From Frigoriflavimonas asaccharolytica (GTDB lineage Bacteria; Bacteroidota; Bacteroidia; Flavobacteriales; Weeksellaceae), in the NCBI RefSeq assembly GCF_013294015.1, contig NZ_JABSNO010000004.1, forward strand, positions 138,183 through 202,182: a DNA stretch of 64,000 bases, given 5' to 3'. The notes under the pieces were generated by a model. It made no database searches, was not told the DNA's origin, and saw nothing but the letters and a program-made list of their open reading frames with translations. Numbering within the stretch: the stretch's first letter is position 1; each line of letters starts with the position of its first letter. A program made the translations under genes and the position numbers. Positions 26,635 to 36,009 of this stretch are shown in pieces.

Positions 26635-28260
26635 ATGAATAAATTTCTATTCCCTTTTCTATTTGCAATAGGAATCTTTACTATAAATGCTCAAACAGCA
26701 CCATTTGAAATTTCATTAGAGCCAATAAGCATTACCAATTTGGGAGGAATACAATCTTTTTCTTTCGGACAAGCCAATGGAAAATGGCTTTTGGTTGGTG
26801 GTAGATTAGACGGACTTCACATAAGACAACCTTTTGCAGCTTTTGATATTGCCGGACATAATAATCAGCTTATAGTAGTAGATCCTGTTTCTCAACAAAA
26901 ATGGTCTGCACCTTTAACTTCTTTATCCACCGCAATTCAAGAGCAATTAAGCTCCACAAATATGCAATTTTTTCAAGATGGAGATTATCTATATTGCGTT
27001 GGTGGATATGGTTATAGTGCAACTCTTGGAAATCATACCACTTTTGATAGATTAACCGTAATAAAAGTTGCAGACGTTATCAATGCCATTATAAACAACA
27101 CCAGTTTTTCAACATCTATTAGACAAATTACTGATTCTCAATTTCAAGTAACTGGAGGAAGGTTAAAGAAAATTGGAAGTATTTATCATCTTTTAGGTGG
27201 TCAAAAATTTATTGGAAGATACAATCCAATGGGACCAAATAATGGACCTGGTTTTATTCAAGAATACACCAATAACATTAGAAAATTCACCATTACAGAC
27301 AATGGAACCAATATTACCATCAATCATCTTACCGCTTATACAGACGCAGTAAATTTGCATAGAAGAGATTATAATGCAGAACCGCAAATTTTGCCAAATG
27401 GAAATGAAGGAATAACTATGTTTTCAGGAGTTTTTCAAACTACAGCAGATTTGCCTTTTCTAAATTCTGTAACGGTAGATTCTAACGGTTATGCTGTTAA
27501 TAATACTTTCCAGCAATATTACAACCATTACCACTGCCCAGTTTTACCAATCTATTCTGAATTAAATAATGAAATGCACACCGTTTTTTTTGGTGGAATT
27601 GCGCAATTTTATGATAATGCCGGAACTCTGGTTCAAGACAATAATGTTCCATTTGTAAATACAATTGCAAGAGTAACTACAGATAGCAGTGGAAATATGG
27701 CAGAATATAAATTGCCAATTGTGATGCCTTCACTTTTAGGATCTGGAGCAGAATTTATTCCGAATTTAAATTTACCTCATTTCAATAATGAAGTTTTCAA
27801 ATTGGATAATGTACCTACAACAAATACTTTGATAGGTTATATTTTTGGTGGAATAAGCAGTACACCTCCAAATATATTTTTTGTAAATGATGGCACACAA
27901 AGTACTTCAAACAATCAAATTTTCAAGGTTTTTATTAAAAAATCTTCTCCATTATCTGTAGATGAATTGAATCAATCTAGTACCAACAATCTAAATTTAA
28001 TGATTTACCCAAATCCAAATGATGGTATTCTCAACATTACATTCAACTTAATTAAAAATGAAAATGTTACGTTAACAATTCATGATATAAAAGGTTCTCT
28101 TGTTGATAAAATAGAGCTAAAAAATTGGAAAATTGGAAAAAATAATTTTCAAAAAGAAATAGATAATCTTAAAGGTGGAAATGTATATCTCATTTCACTT
28201 GAAACACCAACTGAAAAAATTACTCATAAATTAATAGTAGGAAATAGAATGCACAAATAG
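26635..28260 (+). CDS. T9SS type A sorting domain-containing protein, beta-propeller-like
   Basis: 541 residues. The signal peptide MNKFLFPFLFAIGIFTINAQ is followed by repeated Gly-Gly motifs (LLVGGRLDG, YCVGGYGYS, YHLLGGQKF, VFFGGIAQF, IFGGISST) spaced like kelch/propeller blades. The last about 85 residues (IYPNPNDGILNITFN to KLIVGN) are a type IX secretion C-terminal sorting domain. The protein is therefore exported across the outer membrane and probably attached to the surface. The binding target is unknown. It follows the M28 peptidase gene by three bases and ends before a terminator. Confidence 0.9.
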   Translation: MNKFLFPFLFAIGIFTINAQTAPFEISLEPISITNLGGIQSFSFGQANGKWLLVGGRLDGLHIRQPFAAFDIAGHNNQLIVVDPVSQQKWSAPLTSLSTAIQEQLSSTNMQFFQDGDYLYCVGGYGYSATLGNHTTFDRLTVIKVADVINAIINNTSFSTSIRQITDSQFQVTGGRLKKIGSIYHLLGGQKFIGRYNPMGPNNGPGFIQEYTNNIRKFTITDNGTNITINHLTAYTDAVNLHRRDYNAEPQILPNGNEGITMFSGVFQTTADLPFLNSVTVDSNGYAVNNTFQQYYNHYHCPVLPIYSELNNEMHTVFFGGIAQFYDNAGTLVQDNNVPFVNTIARVTTDSSGNMAEYKLPIVMPSLLGSGAEFIPNLNLPHFNNEVFKLDNVPTTNTLIGYIFGGISSTPPNIFFVNDGTQSTSNNQIFKVFIKKSSPLSVDELNQSSTNNLNLMIYPNPNDGILNITFNLIKNENVTLTIHDIKGSLVDKIELKNWKIGKNNFQKEIDNLKGGNVYLISLETPTEKITHKLIVGNRMHK

Positions 28261-28277
28261 CAGAATTTCTTTTAAAT

Positions 28278-28313
28278 AAAAAATCGCTTTCAATTACGAG
28301 AGCGATTTTTTTT
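28278..28313 (+). terminator. Terminator after the T9SS cargo gene
   Basis: AAAAATCGCT pairs with AGCGATTTTT, followed by further T residues. The loop region TTCAATTACGAG resembles that of the dps terminator. It may also end the convergent minus-strand gene finishing at 28328. Confidence 0.85.
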
Positions 28314-28327
28314 GATTTAAAAATCCA

Positions 28328-29239
28328 TTACATTTTTGCTGTTAATTCTTGGTAAGCTGCACTGATGCTTCTTTCTATCCCATCTCCTTGCCAATCTGGA
28401 GCACCAGGAATTGTGGTGGTAGATTTTAGAATATCTTCTTTAGATTTTCCTTTTGCGATTTCAGATTTTGTATACGTGAGCAATTTTTCTAAATAATTTT
28501 GAAAAGCCAAAATATCATTTTTATTGCCAGTAATTTTCCCTTCTTCTCTGCTGTGTCCGAAAATAAACAGCGTATCATTATCATAATATTTTCTGACATT
28601 TTCTAAAACGGAAATCCAACTTTCGATGTTTGCGCCATTATCCTTATCAATGTAGGGAAACCTTTTATTAAAAACTAAATCTCCAACATGAGCTACATTG
28701 GCATTTTGGAAATGAAAAACACAGTCTCCGTTTGTATGAGCTGCACCAAAATATTTTCCAACAATTTTTTCTTTACCCAATTTTGCCTTCCATTTTTTTT
28801 CAAAAGTAATATTTGGTAACAATTGCTCATCCATTTTTCCTGCTTTCTCTGCAGCTTTGGTTTGATTGATAAGTGAATTTGTATGCGCTACAACATTTTC
28901 TGCAAGACCTTTGAAAGAAATATTTCCACCGGTATGGTCTCCATGATGATGTGTATTTATTAAAAATTTAAAAGGATTGTCCTTCAATTTTTTAAGTTCA
29001 GCAATTACATGTTCAGCATTTTTTGGAAATTGAGTATCTACGACTGCGAAACCATCTGGAGAATTGAGCCACGCAATAGTTCCACCAGATTCTGTGAAAA
29101 TACCTACATCATTTCTCAATAATTTAAATTGAAACTGATTTTTCAAGATTGAAAGATCTTTTGCGAATAGCGAACTTTGATCAAATGCCAAAAGTGCCAT
29201 TGCTAGACTGCTATTTCTAAGGAAGGTTTTTCTATCCAT
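28328..29239 (-). CDS. MBL-fold metallo-hydrolase, exported
   Basis: 303 residues. The N-terminus MDRKTFLRNSSLAMALLAFDQSSLFA resembles an export signal, although it lacks a twin Arg. The metallo-beta-lactamase fold is complete: THHHGDHTGG (HxHxDH), GAAHTNGD (His), VGDLVFN (Asp) and FGHSREEG (His). The overall plan resembles SoxH/class B-like hydrolases rather than a proven beta-lactamase. The substrate is not evident. It lies 15 bases downstream of lipA on the same strand. Confidence 0.85.
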   Translation of the reverse strand: MDRKTFLRNSSLAMALLAFDQSSLFAKDLSILKNQFQFKLLRNDVGIFTESGGTIAWLNSPDGFAVVDTQFPKNAEHVIAELKKLKDNPFKFLINTHHHGDHTGGNISFKGLAENVVAHTNSLINQTKAAEKAGKMDEQLLPNITFEKKWKAKLGKEKIVGKYFGAAHTNGDCVFHFQNANVAHVGDLVFNKRFPYIDKDNGANIESWISVLENVRKYYDNDTLFIFGHSREEGKITGNKNDILAFQNYLEKLLTYTKSEIAKGKSKEDILKSTTTIPGAPDWQGDGIERSISAAYQELTAKM

Positions 29240-29254
29240 TTCTAAGTATTAAAA

Positions 29255-30121
29255 TTAATGAATATGCTTTTCTGCGTGATAGGAAGACCTTACCAAAGGA
29301 GAACTTTCTATATGACGAAAGCCTAAATCTGTTGCAAATGCTTTATATTCCTCAAATTCTTCTAAAGGAATAAATCTTTTTACGGGTAAGTGATTTTTTG
29401 AAGGTTGCAAATATTGCCCAATCGTGATTACATCTACATTTGCATTTCTGATGTCTTCTATCGTTTGCAAAACTTCAGATTTTTCTTCACCCAATCCTAG
29501 CATCAAACCTGTTTTTGTACGTTTTTGTCCGGCAGATTTAAGATAATTAAGAACTTCCAAACTGCGTTCATATTTCGCTTGAATTCTTACTTCTCTTGTC
29601 AATCTTTTTACAGTTTCCATATTGTGAGAAATTACTTCTGGAGCTACTTCTATCAAACGATCTATATGTTTGGTAATTCCTTGAAAATCTGGAATTAACG
29701 TTTCCATCGTGGTTCCGGGCGAAATTCTACGAACTGCATTTACGGTTTCTGCCCACAGAATGGAACCCATATCTTTGATATCGTCTCTATCTACGGAAGT
29801 TAAAACAGCATGCTTTATCTTCATTAATTTTATAGAGCGAGCAACTTTTTCTGGTTCATCCCAATTTACATCTTCAGGCTTACCAGTTTTTACACCACAA
29901 AATCCGCAACTTCTAGTACAGACGTTACCTAATATCATAAATGTGGCCGTTCCAGCTCCCCAACATTCACCCATATTTGGGCAAGATCCACTTTGGCAAA
30001 TGGTGTTGAGTTTATATTTATCTACCAAAGAACGCAATTCGCGGTAATTCTTTCCTGTCGGAAGTTTTACACGAATCCATTTTGGTTTTTGTAAAGTATT
30101 TGGTGTAAGGGTTTCTATCAT
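29255..30121 (-). CDS. lipA: Lipoyl synthase
   Basis: 288 residues from the start at 30121 ([21 protein letters not shown]). A longer frame to 30169 would overlap the probable promoter and adds a non-conserved stretch. The radical-SAM cluster CTRSCGFC and the auxiliary cluster [12 protein letters not shown] are intact, and the C-terminal Arg-Ser-Ser motif region ([14 protein letters not shown]) is present. It inserts two sulfur atoms into octanoyl groups of the 2-oxoacid dehydrogenase E2 and glycine-cleavage H proteins. Confidence 0.97.
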   Translation of the reverse strand: MIETLTPNTLQKPKWIRVKLPTGKNYRELRSLVDKYKLNTICQSGSCPNMGECWGAGTATFMILGNVCTRSCGFCGVKTGKPEDVNWDEPEKVARSIKLMKIKHAVLTSVDRDDIKDMGSILWAETVNAVRRISPGTTMETLIPDFQGITKHIDRLIEVAPEVISHNMETVKRLTREVRIQAKYERSLEVLNYLKSAGQKRTKTGLMLGLGEEKSEVLQTIEDIRNANVDVITIGQYLQPSKNHLPVKRFIPLEEFEEYKAFATDLGFRHIESSPLVRSSYHAEKHIH

Positions 30122-30166
30122 TAAATGAAAATAATTGTAAAATAAATTTCTTTTTGAGAACGTAAA

Positions 30167-30174
30167 CAAAAATA
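30167..30174 (-). promoter_or_regulatory. Candidate -7 element for lipA
   Basis: Minus-strand TATTTTTG (TAnnTTTG), 45 bases upstream of the preferred start. Its position supports that start over the longer frame. Confidence 0.42.
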
Positions 30175-30215
30175 CGAATAAAGTTTTAAAGTAACTTCTA
30201 ATTAAATACTAAAAC

Positions 30216-30779
30216 CTAAAAGTCGTGATAGTTGTTATCTTTCAAAAGTTGGGCAAGAACTTTCTTTGCGCGCATAATTCTCACTTTTGTATTAGAAATA
30301 GAAATACCCAATTCTTCAGAAATTTCTTTAATGCTTTTTTCTTCGTAAAACCTTAATTTAATTATTGATTGATAGTTCGAATCCAAAGATTCTACAATTT
30401 TTAAAAACTTCCGATGGTCTTCATCAGAAATCAACAATTCTTCTGGCGACTGTGCAAAAGTATTTTCTACATCTTCTAGATGGTCTGTAGATGTTTCGTT
30501 GGAGCGAGCGTTTTTTCGCCAAAAATCTATGATTGTATTTTGAGCAATGGTTAAAATCCAAGTTTTAAACTCGAAATTGGGATCATATAGATCTATTTTA
30601 CTTAAAACTTTGGCAAAAACTGAAACCGTGATTTCATCTGCAAGATTTTTATCTCGCACTTTTTTTAAGGTAAAAGAAAACACATCAATCCAATAGATAT
30701 TGATTAATTTTGTTTGCGCTTTTTGATTTTTTTCTTTCGCAAGTTGTACCAGAGCAAGCAATTCTTTTTTTTGCATCAT
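30216..30779 (-). CDS. RNA polymerase ECF-type sigma factor
   Basis: 187 residues. Region 2 is visible at DEITVSVFAKVLSKIDLYDPNFEFKTWI followed by TIAQNTIIDFWRKNAR. Region 4 is the helix-turn-helix IKEISEELGISISNTKVRIMRAKKVL. There is no anti-sigma gene next to it. The TetR gene lies 12 bases upstream on the same strand, so the pair is probably co-transcribed from the divergent promoter region at 31480. The regulon is unknown. Confidence 0.93.
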   Translation of the reverse strand: MMQKKELLALVQLAKEKNQKAQTKLINIYWIDVFSFTLKKVRDKNLADEITVSVFAKVLSKIDLYDPNFEFKTWILTIAQNTIIDFWRKNARSNETSTDHLEDVENTFAQSPEELLISDEDHRKFLKIVESLDSNYQSIIKLRFYEEKSIKEISEELGISISNTKVRIMRAKKVLAQLLKDNNYHDF

Positions 30780-30791
30780 TAAATTTACAAA

Positions 30792-31463
30792 TTAATTAAT
30801 TGCCTTGAAAACAAAATCTTCTAAAAACTGCGAAGTAAAATCTTGGGTTTCCCCTCTCTCAAAATCTGTGAGTTTCGGTAGATTGTGACAAAAATATTCT
30901 TGATGATGAGCAGTTTCTATCATTGTGCTGCTCAAAGATTTTGGATATTTATATTGCGGATTGTACTCTAAAATAATGCTAGCAATATTTTTGCACAAAT
31001 CTTTGTATGGCTTGAAAACCTCATCCTTGTTGATTTCTACAACGTTTTTTACGAGATATACTTTACTACTTTCTGAAATTACGATCTGATGCAAAAGCCG
31101 TTTGTCGTAATCTAAAACACCATCGCTTTCCGGCAATTTGTGTGTGAGAATTTGTATTATTTTTTGAATTTTGAGTTTCGGATCGTTTAAGTTTTGGGTT
31201 TGATAATCCAAATAAAAATCTATAAAAAACCAATAATAAGTAATAATGAAGAGTAGAAGTTTATTTTTATTTTCAAAATATCTATATACAGTTGCTTCTG
31301 TAGTTCCTACTTCTTGAGCTAATTTTTTAAAATTAAAAGATTCTAAACCAATATCCGCAATTAACTCTATACTTTTTTTAATGATGCGTTTGCCCAGATC
31401 GCTATTTTCTGGATTTTTTAAATATATAGATGTATTGATATTAAAAGAAAGTTTGAAATCCAT
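30792..31463 (-). CDS. TetR/AcrR family transcriptional regulator
   Basis: 223 residues. The N-terminal helix-turn-helix spans about residues 25-70 (IIKKSIELIADIGLESFNFKKLAQ then EVGTTEATVYRYFENKNKLL), the signature of the TetR family. The remainder is an all-helical ligand and dimer domain. It is divergent from an ABC/HlyD/TolC exporter, and a near-perfect dyad lies between the two promoters. By analogy it is the local repressor of the exporter, released by a transported compound. It is followed by the ECF sigma gene. Confidence 0.9.
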   Translation of the reverse strand: MDFKLSFNINTSIYLKNPENSDLGKRIIKKSIELIADIGLESFNFKKLAQEVGTTEATVYRYFENKNKLLLFIITYYWFFIDFYLDYQTQNLNDPKLKIQKIIQILTHKLPESDGVLDYDKRLLHQIVISESSKVYLVKNVVEINKDEVFKPYKDLCKNIASIILEYNPQYKYPKSLSSTMIETAHHQEYFCHNLPKLTDFERGETQDFTSQFLEDFVFKAIN

Positions 31464-31479
31464 TGATTTTAATTTACTG

Positions 31480-31487
31480 CAAAGTTA
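31480..31487 (-). promoter_or_regulatory. Candidate -7 element for tetR-sigma operon
   Basis: Minus-strand TAACTTTG (TAnnTTTG), 16 bases upstream of the TetR start codon. Confidence 0.42.
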
Positions 31488-31542
31488 AAATTTTTAAAGC
31501 AAATATGAGTAAATATATTATAAAATTAATTAAAACAACTAC

Positions 31543-31565
31543 TAACAATAGCAATACTATTATTA
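31543..31565. promoter_or_regulatory. Candidate TetR operator dyad
   Basis: Nine-base arms TAACAATAG and CTATTATTA pair at 8 of 9 positions around CAATA. It lies between the divergent TetR and ABC genes, just upstream of the ABC -7 box, where bound protein would block the exporter promoter. Confidence 0.5.
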
Positions 31566-31578
31566 ATAAATTAATTAC

Positions 31579-31586
31579 TATATTTG
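31579..31586 (+). promoter_or_regulatory. Candidate -7 element for the exporter operon
   Basis: TATATTTG matches TAnnTTTG exactly, 16 bases before the start of the ABC gene. Confidence 0.5.
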
Positions 31587-31602
31587 CACAAATAAATAAT
31601 TA

Positions 31603-33243
31603 ATGATACTAAATAAAAGATTCTGGAAATTGGTGAATTTGGATAAATCTGACATCGGATCTATTTATTTTTACGCTATCATCAATGGGCTTCTTCAATT
31701 GAGTGTTCCTCTTGGCATACAAGCTATTATTGGCTTTGTACTCGGTGCTAGAATGGTGGTTTCTATTTATATATTAATCGCTTTGGTTTGTTTAGGTGTT
31801 TTTTTAGCAGGTGTAATGCAGATTAATCAACTTAAAATAATAGAAAGCATCAAGCAGAAAATTTTTACCAGATATGCTTTTGAATTTGTAGATAAAATCC
31901 CAAAGTTTGATCTTTACAAAACTGATCAATACTATCTACCAGAGCAAGTAAACCGCTTTTTTGATACCATTAATCTTCAAAAAGGTTTTGCAAAATTACT
32001 ACTTGATATTCCAACAGCACTTACCCAAATTTTGTTTGGCTTTATTTTGCTTTCCTTCTACAATCCCTTATTTCTTACCTCAGGTTTAGTTTTATTAATC
32101 ATAATCTCTTTTACAATTTACTTTTCTAGCAAAACAGGTTTAGAAACTAGCTTGCAAGAAAGCAGCTCAAAATACGCCGTAGTTTCTTGGCTAGAATCTG
32201 TTGCGAAATCTATTATTACCTTCAAATTTTCCAATAAAAACCAACTAGAAGTTCAGAAGACGGATACCTTGGTTGTAGATTATTTGAATAAAAAAACAAG
32301 CCATTTCAAAGTTTTATTATTTCAGTACAAAACCATGGTTGGTTTCCAAGTAATCATTACAGCTTCTTTACTTACAATTGGAGTTTACTTATTAATTGAT
32401 CAACAGATAAATATTGGCGAATTTATAGCGGCAGAGATTGTAATTTTGAGCATCATAGCTTCTGTAAAAAAAATAATTATTAATCTTGATTCCGTTTACG
32501 ATGTACAAACTGCCTTGGAAAAACTTGCTTATGTAACAGAAAAACCGACAGAAATTGCTGGTAAGATAGAATTTAATAGCGATGAAATGGAAATCCAAAT
32601 GACGGATTTTGGATTTGCTCACCCAGACTCACGTGCTTTATTTAAAGATATAGAATTGCACATTCCAGCGAAATCTTTGGTATGTGTAGTAGGAAACGAA
32701 AACTCTGGAAAATCTACATTTTTAAAACTCTTAAGTGCTTGTTATACAGAATTTTCTGGCAATATTTTGTACAATCACATACCAATTAATAATTATAATT
32801 TATCATCATTACGAGATAATATCCAATATTATCAAGATACTGGAGAGATATTTTCAGGAACTATTTTTGAAAACATATCAATGGGGAAAGAATATATCAG
32901 CGAAACGGATATCATTAAAAAAGCAGAATTGATAGGGTTTTCTAAATTCTTAAAAGATTTTGGAGCTGGATTTCAAACCAGAACAGAATCAGAAGGAAAA
33001 AGATTTTCAAACAATGCTGCACAGAAAATTTTATTACTAAGAGCCATCACCCCAAATTCTAGTTTATTAATAATGGAAGAACCATGGGGAAAACTAGACC
33101 CAAAGTACAAAAATTCTATAATTGAATTTTTATTACAGGAAAAAAAGCACAAAACAATCATCATTGCTACTGACGACAAAGAATTTGCAGCAAAATGTGA
33201 CTATAGAATCGAGGTGAAAGACGGAAATTTACAATTGAATTAA
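31603..33243 (+). CDS. ABC transporter, fused membrane and degenerate ATP-binding domain
   Basis: 546 residues: about five or six transmembrane helices over residues 20-300, then one nucleotide-binding domain. It resembles type I secretion/lipid-type exporters without the peptidase domain. Walker A is intact (GNENSGKST, K370). The other key positions depart from consensus: the signature is F-S-N-N-A (468-472) in place of LSGGQ, the Walker B Asp is Glu492 (followed by Glu493), and the switch His is Asp524 (IATDDKEF). ATP binding is plausible, but hydrolysis may be slow or absent. It is the first gene of a three-gene exporter operon, with 2 bases before the HlyD gene. Confidence 0.87.
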   Translation: MILNKRFWKLVNLDKSDIGSIYFYAIINGLLQLSVPLGIQAIIGFVLGARMVVSIYILIALVCLGVFLAGVMQINQLKIIESIKQKIFTRYAFEFVDKIPKFDLYKTDQYYLPEQVNRFFDTINLQKGFAKLLLDIPTALTQILFGFILLSFYNPLFLTSGLVLLIIISFTIYFSSKTGLETSLQESSSKYAVVSWLESVAKSIITFKFSNKNQLEVQKTDTLVVDYLNKKTSHFKVLLFQYKTMVGFQVIITASLLTIGVYLLIDQQINIGEFIAAEIVILSIIASVKKIIINLDSVYDVQTALEKLAYVTEKPTEIAGKIEFNSDEMEIQMTDFGFAHPDSRALFKDIELHIPAKSLVCVVGNENSGKSTFLKLLSACYTEFSGNILYNHIPINNYNLSSLRDNIQYYQDTGEIFSGTIFENISMGKEYISETDIIKKAELIGFSKFLKDFGAGFQTRTESEGKRFSNNAAQKILLLRAITPNSSLLIMEEPWGKLDPKYKNSIIEFLLQEKKHKTIIIATDDKEFAAKCDYRIEVKDGNLQLN

Positions 33244-33245
33244 TT

Positions 33246-34556
33246 ATGCAAGATTTAAAATCTTTTCCTACTATATATAGATACAACTACAAAAGCAAAG
33301 TAAGATTTTGGTTTTGGGGTATTCTACTATTTTTAGGATTACTAATGTTTTTGCCATGGACGCAAAATATAAAAGCTGAAGGAAAAATAACCACACCTTC
33401 TCAAGATCAAAGACCACAGGAAATTAACTCTCCAATTCCGGGGAAAATTGTAAAATGGTACGTAAATGAAGGAGATTTTGTGAAAAAAGGAGATACAATT
33501 TTAAAGATTTCTGAAGTAAAAGAAGAGTATCTGGATCCCAATTTGGTGAATAGAACACAGCAACAAGTTGATGCAAAAAAAGGTGCAATCAACTATTATC
33601 AGGGGAAAATATCTACATCTGGCTCCCAAATCTCTGCATTAAATGAAGGTAGAGCTTTAAAAATTTCTCAAATTGATAACAAAATAAATCAATTAGAAAA
33701 TAAATTGAAAGCAGAAAAAGCGGAATTAAGTGCAATAAAAAATGAGCTAGAGTTAGCTGAAGATCAATACAACAGACAACAGAAAATGTTTGCCGAAGGT
33801 CTAGTTTCTCAAACGCAATTGCAAGAGCGAAATTTAAAATACCAAAATGTATTGTCTAAAAAAATAATGATGGACAATAAATTGGCGCAAACCAACCAAG
33901 AATTTACCAATTTACGGCTAGAGCAAAATTCTGTTTCCCAAGATTATTCGGAAAAGATAAGCAAAGCGCAGGGAGATCAATATGAAAGTTATACACAAAT
34001 AGAATCTGGAAAAGGTGAGGTTGCAAAATTGGAAAACAAAGTAAGTAACTACACCATTAGAAATGGGCTCTACATCATTACAGCTCCACAAGATGGACAA
34101 ATAGTACAAGCCAAAAAATCTGGAATTGGGGAAATTTTAAAAGAAGGAGAACAACTAATGGTCATCGTTCCTACAATTAAAGATTACGCGGTAGAAATGT
34201 ACATAGACCCGCTGGATTTACCTCTGATAGAAGTTGGACAAAAAGTAAGATTTGTGTTCGATGGTTTTCCTGCGCTTGTTTTTAGTGGTTGGCCAGATGG
34301 CAGTTACGGTACTTTTGGTGGTACAATAATCGCGTATGAAAATACCATCAGCCCAAATGGAAAATTTCGAACTTTGGTGGTGCCAGATAAAGAAGATCAA
34401 AAATGGCCAAACCAACTAAGAATTGGCGGAGGAGCTAGTGGAATTGCTCTACTGAAAAATGTACCGATTTGGTATGAAATATGGCGAAACATCAATGGTT
34501 TTCCACCAGATTATTACAAAACCTACACGAAAGAAACTGCAATTAAAGAAAAATAA
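33246..34556 (+). CDS. HlyD family periplasmic adaptor subunit
   Basis: 436 residues. One N-terminal transmembrane helix (FWFWGILLFLGLLMFLPW), a biotinyl-lipoyl-like half (PIPGKIVKWYVNEGDFVKKGDTIL), a long coiled-coil hairpin (about 110-260, rich in Gln/Lys/Glu heptads), the second lipoyl half (ITAPQDGQIVQAKKSGIGEILKEGEQL) and a beta-barrel end. It bridges the ABC protein and the outer-membrane TolC homologue encoded next. One base separates its stop from the TolC start, so the three proteins are made together. Confidence 0.93.
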   Translation: MQDLKSFPTIYRYNYKSKVRFWFWGILLFLGLLMFLPWTQNIKAEGKITTPSQDQRPQEINSPIPGKIVKWYVNEGDFVKKGDTILKISEVKEEYLDPNLVNRTQQQVDAKKGAINYYQGKISTSGSQISALNEGRALKISQIDNKINQLENKLKAEKAELSAIKNELELAEDQYNRQQKMFAEGLVSQTQLQERNLKYQNVLSKKIMMDNKLAQTNQEFTNLRLEQNSVSQDYSEKISKAQGDQYESYTQIESGKGEVAKLENKVSNYTIRNGLYIITAPQDGQIVQAKKSGIGEILKEGEQLMVIVPTIKDYAVEMYIDPLDLPLIEVGQKVRFVFDGFPALVFSGWPDGSYGTFGGTIIAYENTISPNGKFRTLVVPDKEDQKWPNQLRIGGGASGIALLKNVPIWYEIWRNINGFPPDYYKTYTKETAIKEK

Positions 34557-34557
34557 T

Positions 34558-35964
34558 ATGATAAAAAAACTTATTTATTTCTTTTTTGTTTGGATAAATA
34601 TTTTGTGCTTTTCACAAAAAAATCTGAGTACGTTGAGTACAGAAGAATTTCTGAATATTGTGAAAACCTATCATCCTGTAGTTTTGCAAGCCAACATCAA
34701 TGTAGAAAAATCTGATGCAGAAATAATGGCTGCAAAAGGAAATTTTGATCCAAAATTTAATCTCTACAAAGCGGAAAAAAGATTTAACAACACCAATTAT
34801 TACAATGAATTTTCTTCTGAAATTTCTATACCAACTTGGTTTGGAGTAGATGTATATGCTGGAGCTCAAAACCTTACAGGAGAAAAATTGAACAATAGCG
34901 AAACTGAAGATAAAAGTACCTATTTGGGTATCAATATTCCACTTGCGAAAAATTTATTGATGGATAAAAGACGCGCATACCTAAAACAAGCGAAACTATT
35001 TCGGCAAATGAGCGAGATTGAACAAAATGCAATCATTAATGATATTTTGTATGAGGGAGTTTCCGCATATTATGACTGGAGCAGTGCTTACCAAAATTAT
35101 TTAATTGCAGAAGAAATTTTGAAAAATGCCCAATTGCGTATAAATTTCATTCAAAAATCTTATAATTTGGGCGAAAAACCGGCAATTGATATTGTTGAAG
35201 CAAACACACAATTGCAAAGTTTTCAAATTTTGAGAAATGAAAAATTATTAAAATTCCAAAACGCGGGATTAGAATTGACCAATTTTTTATGGCTGAAAAA
35301 TAATACACCTTATCAAATAACAGAAAATATAATCCCAAAATTAGAATTTGAAGAAGATAAAAACCGTTTAGATTTTAATGTGAATTTGGATGATTTGCTA
35401 AAACAAGCGCAAGAAAACAACCCAAACTTTCTAATTTATGATCAGAAATTAAAATCTCTGGATATAGAAAGACGTTTGAAATTTCAAGATCTTTTGCCAA
35501 AAATAGATTTCAGCTATAATTTTATGAACAAAGGATTTGGAACGCAAAATTATTTTTCTGAAAACCCACTTTTTCAAAATAATTTTCAATATGGTCTGAA
35601 GGTAGAATTTCCTATTTTCTTTCGTGAAGGTAGAGCAAACTACAAAATTGCAAAATTAAAAATCTCTGAAACGCAATTGCAACAAACTCAAAAAGGGCAA
35701 GAAATAGCGGTGAAAATAAAAAGTTATTTTAATGAATATAAAATCTTGAAAGAACAAATCACTTTACAAAATGAAATAATTATTAATTATAAAAAATTAT
35801 TGCGTGCGGAGGAAATTCGCTTTCAAAATGGAGAGAGTTCTTTATTTTTAATCAATTCCAGAGAAAATAAGTTGTTTGAAGGTTTGGAAAAAATTAATTT
35901 TTTAAATTTTAAATATTTAGAATCTATTTATAAATTATATTGGAGCGCCGGAATATTAAGATAA
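34558..35964 (+). CDS. TolC family outer membrane efflux protein
   Basis: 468 residues from the ATG at 34558 (MIKKLIYFFFVWINILCFSQ). The frame extends upstream to 34459 inside the HlyD gene, but the signal peptide fixes the start. The mature protein has the duplicated OEP helical pattern: ANINVEKSDAEIMAAKGNFDPKF, NDILYEGVSAYYDWSSAY and LGEKPAIDIVEANTQLQSFQ in the first half, with similar helices and LRAEEIRFQNGESSLFLINSRENK in the second. It is the third gene of the tripartite exporter under presumed TetR control. Confidence 0.93.
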   Translation: MIKKLIYFFFVWINILCFSQKNLSTLSTEEFLNIVKTYHPVVLQANINVEKSDAEIMAAKGNFDPKFNLYKAEKRFNNTNYYNEFSSEISIPTWFGVDVYAGAQNLTGEKLNNSETEDKSTYLGINIPLAKNLLMDKRRAYLKQAKLFRQMSEIEQNAIINDILYEGVSAYYDWSSAYQNYLIAEEILKNAQLRINFIQKSYNLGEKPAIDIVEANTQLQSFQILRNEKLLKFQNAGLELTNFLWLKNNTPYQITENIIPKLEFEEDKNRLDFNVNLDDLLKQAQENNPNFLIYDQKLKSLDIERRLKFQDLLPKIDFSYNFMNKGFGTQNYFSENPLFQNNFQYGLKVEFPIFFREGRANYKIAKLKISETQLQQTQKGQEIAVKIKSYFNEYKILKEQITLQNEIIINYKKLLRAEEIRFQNGESSLFLINSRENKLFEGLEKINFLNFKYLESIYKLYWSAGILR

Positions 35965-35985
35965 AATAAATTACTATTTTATCAT

Positions 35986-35993
35986 TAAATTTG
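35986..35993 (+). promoter_or_regulatory. Candidate -7 element for the M1 peptidase gene
   Basis: TAAATTTG fits TAnnTTTG, 16 bases before the start at 36010. Confidence 0.42.
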
Positions 35994-36009
35994 TTTTATA
36001 TATAGCGAT

